From assembly GCF_000355905.1 (NCBI RefSeq), contig NZ_APLF01000005.1, positions 62,001 to 126,000 of the forward strand: 64,000 nt of DNA, given 5' to 3'. The translations under genes and the position numbers were made by a program. Origin of the DNA: Psychroflexus gondwanensis ACAM 44. Its GTDB lineage: Bacteria; Bacteroidota; Bacteroidia; Flavobacteriales; Flavobacteriaceae. The notes below the pieces were generated by a model, which saw only the letters and a list, made by a program, of their open reading frames with translations, had not been told where the DNA came from and ran no database searches. How positions within the stretch are numbered: position 1 is the stretch's first letter; each line of letters opens with the position of its first letter. Below are positions 38,251-45,061 of the stretch, piece after piece.

Positions 38251-41181
38251 ATGCAAGCCTCCTATTTAAAAGACTTATCGAAATCAATTGAAGGAGAACT
38301 TTATCTAGATGACCTTCATCAAATCATTTATGCAACTGATGCATCCGTGTATAGGGAACTACCACTTGCGGTCTGTTGTCCTAAAAACGAAAATGATTTA
38401 AAAAAAATCATCGAGTTCTCTTTTCTTAATAATATATCATTAACTCCGAGAGCCGCAGGAACTTCTTTAGCTGGACAATGCGTTACAGATGGAATGGTTG
38501 TGGATTTAAGTAAGTATTTTACTTCTCAAATTAATTTTGATAAGATCACTAAAAGTATAAGGCTACAACCAGGGATTATAAGAGATAGTTTGAATAAATT
38601 CCTATCTAGTCATGACTTATTCTTCGGCCCAAATACTTCAACTAGTAACCGTTGTAATGTTGGCGGTATGTTTGGTAATAACTCTTCTGGGACGACTTCA
38701 ATAAGATACGGCGTGACCAGAGATAAAATTATATCTACTAAGGGGTTTTTATCCGATGGTAGTTATATCGAAGTTAAAACTCTTAATAAAAATGAATTTC
38801 AGAACAAGTTAAAATTAGATTCTTTAGAGGGTTCAATTTATAGGTATTTCAATGAGTTGTTTCAAAGGCCAGATATTGAAAGTCTTATTGAAAATGGATT
38901 TCCAAAATCTTCCATACACCGAAGGAATACAGGTTACGCCATAGACGAGTTATACAATTTATCCTTTTTTAAACAAGAGTCTATTGATGAGTTTAACCTT
39001 AATAAACTTTTATGTGGAAGTGAGGGTACGTTGTTTATAGCTACAGAATTGGAGCTTAAATTGGATGATACAGCACCTAAGCATTCAGCGATGATTGCTG
39101 CTCATTTTAGAAGTATTTCAGAGTGCTTGGAGTCGGTAGAGCTTACACTATCTCATCATTTGTTTACTTGTGAGATGATGGACAAAACGATCTTGGACTG
39201 TACCAAGGAAAGTATGAAATACAAGGATCATCGTTTTTTTATTGAACAAGATCCCGAGGCGATTTTAATGTTAGAGTTAAAATCGAATTCTCTTGATGAC
39301 TTGAAACTTCAAGTTCAAAATTTACTCGATGATATAAAATTGAAAACTAAAGCTTATGCTTCACCAGTCTTAAAAAATGGTGAAATAGATTTAGCTACAG
39401 AGTTAAGAAAAGCGGGTCTTGGTCTTCTAGGTAATCTTATAGGAGATGGTAAGGCTATAGCTTGTATTGAAGATACGTCAGTGGCTATTCCAGACTTACC
39501 ACATTACATAGCAGATTTTACAAAAATAATGAAATCATACAATCAGAAAGCTGTGTATTATGCCCATGCTGGTGCTGGTGAGCTTCATTTAAGGCCTATT
39601 TTAAATCTAAAAACATCCAAAGGAGTAAAAGAGTTTAAACATATTTCTGAAGATGTCGCCAACCTTGTGAAGTCATATAAAGGAGCCTTAAGTGGTGAAC
39701 ATGGAGATGGTAGAGTTAGGGCGCCTTTTACAAGACAAGTTGTTGGAGAGGAATGTTATGCCGTTTTCAATGAGATAAAACATCTATTTGATCCTCAAAA
39801 TCTGTTTAATCCAGGGAAAATAGTCAACCCAAAACCTATTGATTCAGATTTACGGTATGAGGTGGATAGAGTAGAGCCTGAGATTTCTACAAAAATGAAT
39901 TTCTCTAAAAGTATGGGAATCCTTAGAGCAGCAGAACAGTGCAATGGGAGTGGAGATTGCAGAAAATCCCATGAGTTTGAAGGAGGAATGTGTCCAAGTT
40001 ACCAAGCCACTCGCAATGAGAAAGATACAACCAGAGCAAGAGCTAATATGCTTCGTGAGGTTTTGACAAATAATCATGAAAGTAAAAACCCTTTTGACGA
40101 TGAAAATCTTAAGGAAATTTTTGATTTATGTATTAGTTGCAAAGCTTGTAAAAATGAATGTCCAAGCAATGTGGATGTTGGAGCTTTCAAAACTGAATTT
40201 CAGTATCAATATCAAAAAGCCAACGGTATAAAACTTCGTACCCTAGCCTTTGCAAAAAATAATACAATTAATACCCTAGCCTCTAAAGTAGCACCGCTTT
40301 ATAATTGGTTAAACTCTAATAAATTAATAGGTCCTGTAATTAAAGAAATTGCTGGAGTTGCAAAAGAAAGAAGCCTACCTACTTTATATTCTACATCGTT
40401 AAGGCGAAAAATAAAAAGTGGAAAAATCTCACTTTCTCCTAAAGGGACACCAAAACAATCCATTTATCTATTTATCGATGAATTTACAAATTATCTAGAT
40501 GTCACTATTGGTGAGGATGCCGTCCAGCTTTTAGTGAAATTGGGCTATGAAGTTAAAATTATAAATCATTCAGAAAGCGGAAGAAGTTATTTTTCAAAAG
40601 GCCTATTGGATGAAGCTCAAAATTTTGTGGATGTTAATGTTGAAATTTTTAAAGATATAATTTCTGAAGACATCCCGTTGTTAGGAATTGAACCCTCAAC
40701 AATCTTAAGTTTTAGAGACGAGTATTTAAAGTTGGCTTCAGATCAATCTTCAGCAAATAAGCTGTCCAAGAACGTCTTTCTTATTGAAGAATTTTTGAAT
40801 GCTGAAATTCAAAAAGGGAATTTGACTTCTAAGCAATTTTCTAGTGAAAAACAAGATATAAAAATTCATAACCATTGTTATCAAAAAGCTTTATCTAGCC
40901 AAATTCATACGTTCAATCTACTCAACTTGCCTGAAAATTTTAAAGTTACCTTAATACCTTCAGGGTGTTGTGGAATGGCAGGAAGTTTTGGTTACGAAAA
41001 GGAGCATTATCAAGTGAGCCAATCTATAGGAGAACTTGTTTTGTTTCCAGCAGTTAGAAAATCAAAAGAGGCTATCATTTGTGCAAATGGAACTAGTTGT
41101 AGACATCAAATAAAAGATGGAACCCAAAAAGAGGCTTTACATCCAGTGACTATTTTAAATAAATTTGTCTTAGAAGTTTAA
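38251..41181 (+). CDS. FAD-binding and 4Fe-4S dehydrogenase (D-lactate/D-2-hydroxyacid type)
   Basis: 976 residues, a GlcD-GlcF style fusion. An FAD PCMH domain lies at about 25-260, with LTPRAAGTSLAGQCVTDGMV near 65-84 and FGPNTSTSNRCNVGGMFGNN near 130-149. An FAD-oxidase C-terminal domain follows to about 535 (SGEHGDGRVRAPF near 478-490). Next comes a ferredoxin domain with CNGSGDCRKS near 567 and CISCKACKNECPSNVD near 625-640, then a CCG-type domain (NHCYQKAL and SGCCGMAGSFG near 905-915). It oxidises D-lactate or a related 2-hydroxyacid and passes electrons to the quinone pool. Its last 21 codons are part of the 460-bp direct repeat. Confidence 0.9.
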   Translation: MQASYLKDLSKSIEGELYLDDLHQIIYATDASVYRELPLAVCCPKNENDLKKIIEFSFLNNISLTPRAAGTSLAGQCVTDGMVVDLSKYFTSQINFDKITKSIRLQPGIIRDSLNKFLSSHDLFFGPNTSTSNRCNVGGMFGNNSSGTTSIRYGVTRDKIISTKGFLSDGSYIEVKTLNKNEFQNKLKLDSLEGSIYRYFNELFQRPDIESLIENGFPKSSIHRRNTGYAIDELYNLSFFKQESIDEFNLNKLLCGSEGTLFIATELELKLDDTAPKHSAMIAAHFRSISECLESVELTLSHHLFTCEMMDKTILDCTKESMKYKDHRFFIEQDPEAILMLELKSNSLDDLKLQVQNLLDDIKLKTKAYASPVLKNGEIDLATELRKAGLGLLGNLIGDGKAIACIEDTSVAIPDLPHYIADFTKIMKSYNQKAVYYAHAGAGELHLRPILNLKTSKGVKEFKHISEDVANLVKSYKGALSGEHGDGRVRAPFTRQVVGEECYAVFNEIKHLFDPQNLFNPGKIVNPKPIDSDLRYEVDRVEPEISTKMNFSKSMGILRAAEQCNGSGDCRKSHEFEGGMCPSYQATRNEKDTTRARANMLREVLTNNHESKNPFDDENLKEIFDLCISCKACKNECPSNVDVGAFKTEFQYQYQKANGIKLRTLAFAKNNTINTLASKVAPLYNWLNSNKLIGPVIKEIAGVAKERSLPTLYSTSLRRKIKSGKISLSPKGTPKQSIYLFIDEFTNYLDVTIGEDAVQLLVKLGYEVKIINHSESGRSYFSKGLLDEAQNFVDVNVEIFKDIISEDIPLLGIEPSTILSFRDEYLKLASDQSSANKLSKNVFLIEEFLNAEIQKGNLTSKQFSSEKQDIKIHNHCYQKALSSQIHTFNLLNLPENFKVTLIPSGCCGMAGSFGYEKEHYQVSQSIGELVLFPAVRKSKEAIICANGTSCRHQIKDGTQKEALHPVTILNKFVLEV

Positions 41182-41575
41182 ATTTATCGAAGAGTCTATC
41201 AGATTTTGATTGGACTGTACAGACACATCTGGAATTTCAAAATTCAACTGTTCTGGGATGTCTTCAAAAATAATGTCTGTGCTGACATCACTTTTAATTA
41301 AACCAATATCTTTTGCGTAGTAATTGGTTATCGTGGAAGCATTCTGCTCTTGGAGAATCGTAAAATCTGAAAAGACAATAAAAACACTTGCCGATAAATT
41401 AAGGCTAATTTTTGAGCTGTACACGTCCGAATAGGTTTGACCGTTTACAGTCATATTTTCCATAAAACCAGCATGAGCCAGAGTGATTTCATACTCAAGG
41501 CTTACTGGAAAACCATTGATGTCTTCTTCAACTTCGCCTAAAGAAGTGTAAAGTACGTCTCCTTGAGTTAAGGCT
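41116..41575. repeat. 460-bp direct repeat, left copy
   Basis: Aligned by eye with 48383-48842 at a constant offset of 7267. I see only two mismatches (41129 a/t and 41147 t/c), both in the dehydrogenase part. The repeat holds the dehydrogenase 3' end and, on the minus strand, the 3' half of the lipoprotein gene. Here the dehydrogenase is intact and the lipoprotein is cut. Confidence 0.95.
41170..41575 (-). pseudogene. 3' fragment of the lipoprotein gene (copy of 48437-48842)
   Basis: The minus-strand frame encodes the last 134 or so residues of the lipoprotein at 48437-49243 (for example GFMENMTVNGQTYSDVYSS), apparently with identical residues. It has no signal peptide and is fused at its 5' edge to the decayed PLP-enzyme sequence. 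Not expected to make a functional product. Confidence 0.92.
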
Positions 41576-42004
41576 TTATCTACATCTCAAACTATAATAT
41601 CATCTTTACCTTATAAGGAATCAGCAATTGATATAATATCTTAATAACCAAAATTTAAGAGATATGCCGCTTTTTTACTAACAAATTTAGTAAGTTCATT
41701 TTGAAATTATTCATACAGACCGGTATGTCTGGACATCATAAGTGCTCACATAAGATATGCAGAACCATATTGCACCGCCGCATCGTAATCGGCTTTTATT
41801 ACTTCTAGGGGATTTGCTAGGCTAAGGTAGTTGTTAATATTCCAAGTAATAACATCCTTTTCTTGAAACTTCATTTTGTTAGAAATCTGTCCTTCTAATT
41901 TAGGGAAAACGAAATAACCTTCTGTCTGCACAACCCATTTTCCTAGTGGCCCTTTGTCTCTATAAATCTTTTCAAATAAATCCTTTATGCTTTGAGTTTG
42001 CCAT
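41576..42004 (-). pseudogene. decayed N-terminal fragment of a PLP-dependent alpha-oxoamine-synthase/aminotransferase-like enzyme
   Basis: Minus-strand reading gives, after a frameshift near the ATG at 42004, SIKDLFEKIYRDKGPLGKW, then VQTEGYFVFPKLEGQISN, VITWNINNYLSLANP and AVQYGSAYLM. A stop codon follows, then ALMMSRHTGLYE, another stop and KKAAYLLNFGY. These are recognisable N-terminal blocks of Bacteroidota fold-type I PLP enzymes (2-amino-3-ketobutyrate ligase/serine-palmitoyltransferase relatives). At least four stop codons and the loss of the C-terminal two thirds, including the PLP lysine, show it is dead. It is joined directly to the lipoprotein fragment. Confidence 0.85.
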
Positions 42005-42317
42005 TAATCACTGTTTCTTAGCTTCAAATATAAAAAAAGAAACAATTATTTTGTTAATTTTAGTCTAGCTAGTTGCAGCAGAATTACTTAATTATATTTT
42101 GAATGCATAATTTAATTAAAGTAACTATCCACCAAGTTTTGAACATAAAAAAGGACTGAAAGCAATCTTGACTATAAGGCAAACAAAAATGAAATAGGAG
42201 AATGTTAAAAAAATGTTAATTACAAAAGTAATGTTATTGATTATATAGATATTTAATTAACATTAATTAACATTAATTAACATTAATTAACATTAATTAA
42301 CATTAAACACACTTATC
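42005..42317. other. 313-bp leader region before the small peptide gene
   Basis: Very AT-rich. It holds the start side of the dead PLP gene, no clear TAnnTTTG box, and at its 3' end the decamer tandem repeat (42251-42306). The promoter of the peptide operon must lie here, but I cannot point to it. Confidence 0.55.
42251..42306 (+). repeat. decamer tandem repeat (CATTAATTAA)n upstream of the peptide gene
   Basis: Four exact copies of cattaattaa at 42261-42300, preceded by the near copy atttaattaa and followed by a partial cattaa. The array ends 11 bp before the ATG at 42318, so it is in the promoter or 5' leader. A 10-bp unit is about one helical turn. Copy number could change by slippage and alter expression (inference). 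Confidence 0.93.
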
Positions 42318-42532
42318 ATGAAAAATTTAAACATTGCAAAAAAATTGAAAATAGCAGCTGCAAGTGTTGCTATTTTATGTCCGGGTTAATCTTTGCCCAA
42401 ATCAAACACGAAGGAACTGCAACAAACTATGCTTTTACTGGCAATAGCTCAGATTATTGTAATGCTTCTAATGGTCAACAAAATCTTAGAGTTATAAACT
42501 GTAAGCCAGGTGAAACAAGTTGCTATTACTAA
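42318..42532 (+). CDS. small secreted three-cysteine peptide, frameshifted as read
   Basis: Frame one from ATG 42318 gives MKNLNIAKKLKIAAASVAIL then CPG and a stop at 42387. The frame that starts at an internal ATG at 42377 continues without stop to 42532: MSGLIFAQ, IKHEGTATNYAFTGNSS, DYCNASNGQQNLRVINCKPG, ETSCYY. One missing base in the ttttatg run near 42377 restores a 71-residue precursor. It would have a lysine-rich start, a hydrophobic core and a signal-peptidase site after IFA, leaving a 44-residue mature peptide with three cysteines. It leads the gene set 42613-47776. No family was recognised with confidence. The single-base defect may be a sequencing error, a recent mutation or recoding. 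Confidence 0.65.
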
Positions 42533-42557
42533 CCAATTTTGTTATTATCTAAACTTC

Positions 42558-42592
42558 AAATCAGCATAAATAAATTTTAATTATGCTGATTT
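42558..42592 (+). terminator. hairpin between peptide gene and downstream operon (terminator or attenuator)
   Basis: Perfect 12-bp inverted repeat aaatcagcataa / ttatgctgattt with an 11-nt loop, then attatata. It lies 25 bp after the peptide stop and 20 bp before the lipoprotein start. The right arm covers the alternative ATG at 42583, which argues for the start at 42613. It may cap an abundant peptide mRNA while letting some transcription through. Confidence 0.6.
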
Positions 42593-42612
42593 ATTATATA
42601 TTAATTAAATTT

Positions 42613-43644
42613 ATGAAATCACTTTATCTTATAGTACTATTTATAGTAATTACTAATTGCAAATCAAAAAAATCATTTAATGAAGATGCAATAGTATTCA
42701 GCACTTTTGCTTCAAACGAGAAACTAGAATTGAGTGTCTTTAAGGAAATTCCGGATATTTCGGTTGACGGTCTTTTAAATTACAAGGATTCTCTTTTAAT
42801 AATTAGGAATGCGGCAAATACATCTGATTATCATTTTACAGCATTTGATTTAAGCAAAAAAACTTCTGTTTTTGATATTTTGGAATCTGGTAGAAGGGAT
42901 AACGAGGCAGTGGCATTCTTATCTTATGGAATTTATGGCAACAAATTATGGGTGTTTGATATTGTGAAAAATAAATTTATAACCTCTCAAATAACCGAAG
43001 ACGAATCGGGCGATGACCTACCCACGAATTCAATTTCAACATTCTATTATGGCATACAACCTCTAAACAATACAACTTTTTTGGGGACAGGTGATTACGA
43101 TTCAGATTATAGAGCCGCTATTGTTGATACGAGAACCAACACTGTAACTAGGCAAATAGATTCCTATTCCAAGGATATGTCCAGAGGCTATAAAACGGCT
43201 TATGAAAGTTTTTTGTATTTAAATCCCAATAGAGATAAGGCTATTTTGGCAGCAAGGTTTACTGACCGTGTACAAATTATAAACCTTAAAAAAGAACGTT
43301 CTACTGTCCTTAAAGGGCCTTATGGCTTTGAACCTGATTTGGGTTTTATGACCACTAATGAAGGTAAAGAAATTAGTTACAGTAATGACCAAAGTAAATA
43401 TGCATTTGTAAAAGGAAAAACGACCACTAATTATATTTATCTTTTATATTCCGGTAATTTACAAAACGGACCTAACGGGCATTACGGTAAGACCATACAT
43501 ATTTATAGTTGGGACGGAAAACCTATAAAAAAACTAATGTTACCAGATTATATCTTAGACTTTGCAATTTCTAATGACGATTCTGCTATATATACTTACA
43601 ATCCGAATAAAAAAACCTTAGAATTCTCAACATTGAGTATATGA
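42613..43644 (+). CDS. BF3164-like beta-propeller lipoprotein
   Basis: 343 residues from ATG 42613. An in-frame ATG 30 bp earlier would put extra residues before the signal peptide. Lipoprotein signal with lipobox VITNC and Cys16. The rest is beta-rich with regularly spaced strands, as in six-bladed propellers of the BF3164/TolB-like group: NYKDSLLIIRNAAN, NKLWVFDIVKNKF, YYGIQPLNNTTFLGTGDYDS and ILDFAISNDDSAIYTYN. Such proteins sit beside small exported peptides and TonB systems in Bacteroidota. No catalytic residues are apparent. Its stop overlaps the next ATG (ATGA). Confidence 0.72.
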   Translation: MKSLYLIVLFIVITNCKSKKSFNEDAIVFSTFASNEKLELSVFKEIPDISVDGLLNYKDSLLIIRNAANTSDYHFTAFDLSKKTSVFDILESGRRDNEAVAFLSYGIYGNKLWVFDIVKNKFITSQITEDESGDDLPTNSISTFYYGIQPLNNTTFLGTGDYDSDYRAAIVDTRTNTVTRQIDSYSKDMSRGYKTAYESFLYLNPNRDKAILAARFTDRVQIINLKKERSTVLKGPYGFEPDLGFMTTNEGKEISYSNDQSKYAFVKGKTTTNYIYLLYSGNLQNGPNGHYGKTIHIYSWDGKPIKKLMLPDYILDFAISNDDSAIYTYNPNKKTLEFSTLSI

Positions 43645-44177
43645 AAAATCTTGTATTCTACATATTCATTTGCTTAATTGTCTCTTGTGCCAACGATAAC
43701 AAAAGTTCTGAAGAAGATTATATAAGAATACCAGATACATTAGTAGTTTATAATACCATGAATTCCACAGATTCTATGGCGTCCAAATCTGATATTATAT
43801 CTAAATTAGAGTCCTTTACTATATTTACTTCTATTAACGTATCTTGTGCCACTTGCTTGTTCGAATTTGATAAATGGAGAGCGATTGGAAAGGGTTTTAA
43901 AGACAATACTGTATCAATTGTGCCCATTTGCCATTCTAAAGATAATTTTGAAATGCTAAAATATCTTTTTGAAAGTGGCGATATTAAGCCTCTAGATTTT
44001 CCGCTTTATTTAGATGATAAAAATAAATTTACCGAGCTAAATAAACATTTATTGGATGAGAACCATGGTTTAACAGTACTGGTTGATACTGATAATAAAA
44101 TACTCTTGAAGGGCAGCCCTATTGATGACCAAACCCTAATGAAAAAATATACAAAACTTATAAATACCCAAAAATAA
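43641..44177 (+). CDS. thioredoxin-like lipoprotein with CATC motif
   Basis: 178 residues. Signal peptide with lipobox LIVSC (Cys16). A CxxC site, CATC at 69-72, follows a predicted strand (FTIFTSINVS), as in TlpA/thioredoxin folds. The C-terminal part has the expected strands (FPLYLDDKNKF, GLTVLVDTDNKILLKGSP), where VLVDTDNKI stands where a cis-Pro strand is found in relatives. Probably a periplasm-facing thiol-disulfide oxidoreductase or a peptide-thiol-binding relative. The cysteine peptide upstream is an obvious candidate substrate (inference). It overlaps the propeller gene by 4 bp and precedes the GLPGLI gene by 1 bp. Confidence 0.7.
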   Translation: MKNLVFYIFICLIVSCANDNKSSEEDYIRIPDTLVVYNTMNSTDSMASKSDIISKLESFTIFTSINVSCATCLFEFDKWRAIGKGFKDNTVSIVPICHSKDNFEMLKYLFESGDIKPLDFPLYLDDKNKFTELNKHLLDENHGLTVLVDTDNKILLKGSPIDDQTLMKKYTKLINTQK

Positions 44178-44178
44178 T

Positions 44179-45060
44179 ATGGTAAGAAATATTAACAATT
44201 TACTATTATATGTATTTCTTTTAGCATTATTCTTTAGTACAACTCAACTATATTCTCAAGAGACTGTTGAAGTACACGTGAGATATAATTTTATACACCA
44301 AAAGGAAAAAAATTCTGTAGATGCCGAAGTCCCTTTTGAAGAAACCGTAATCTTATCGGTTGCCCAGAAAAGTAGCCGTTATGTTGCTGAAAGACGTTAC
44401 AACTCAATTAATAAAGCGAAGGAGAGCAAGAGCCAGTCTTCAAATGCTAGTAATGCAGGTAGCACAATAGTAGTATCTGGTGGGCCGCTTTTATTGGTAA
44501 ATGAGACAGGTACTTTAATGAGAGAGGAAATTATGAAAAATTTTGATGACGATGAATTAGTTTTGACTGGAGGTATAGGGTTTAAGAGTTATAGAGTTAC
44601 AACAGACATCCCAAAAATCGAATGGGAAATAAAGACCGACACTAAAACTATTGGAGACATATCGTGCCAAAAAGCCATTGGTAAGTATGCTGGCAGAACT
44701 TACAACGCATGGTTTGCACCAAGTTTACCATTTAACGATGGGCCTTGGAAACTTTCTGGTCTTCCAGGCTTAATACTTGAAGCTGTGGACGACAAGGAGG
44801 AAGTAAAATTTATCTTTAAGGAACTGTCCAAAAATACAGATAAGCAAAAAGAAAAAGTAATCTCCTTTAACCAAGATAGCTCCGATATTCCTACCAAACT
44901 TAAGTCGTATAATAGACTAAAAACTGCTTTTGAATCGGATCCTGTTGGAGTTGCCAAAGCCCAGTTTCCAAATGTAAGAATAGGCATATCCAATCCTAAA
45001 AAAAATGCTTCTAACTTAAAGATAAAGAATTACAACCCATTAGAATTAGAACTTAAATAA
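44179..45060 (+). CDS. GLPGLI family protein
   Basis: 293 residues with a signal peptide (LLLYVFLLALFFSTTQLYSQ near 8-27). The name-giving motif SGLPGLILEA is at 193-202, preceded by the conserved CQKAIGKYAGRTYNAWFAPS near 163-182 and PFNDGPWKL. Members are periplasmic or surface proteins of unknown activity found only in Bacteroidota, often in front of TonB-type receptors. Here the receptor follows after 1 bp. A serine/asparagine-rich segment near 84-96 lies between the N-terminal strand region and the core. Confidence 0.92.
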   Translation: MVRNINNLLLYVFLLALFFSTTQLYSQETVEVHVRYNFIHQKEKNSVDAEVPFEETVILSVAQKSSRYVAERRYNSINKAKESKSQSSNASNAGSTIVVSGGPLLLVNETGTLMREEIMKNFDDDELVLTGGIGFKSYRVTTDIPKIEWEIKTDTKTIGDISCQKAIGKYAGRTYNAWFAPSLPFNDGPWKLSGLPGLILEAVDDKEEVKFIFKELSKNTDKQKEKVISFNQDSSDIPTKLKSYNRLKTAFESDPVGVAKAQFPNVRIGISNPKKNASNLKIKNYNPLELELK

Positions 45061-45061
45061 T

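Noticed and set aside
42251-42306. Decamer array as a CRISPR
   Set aside because: Units are contiguous with no spacers, and no cas genes are present.
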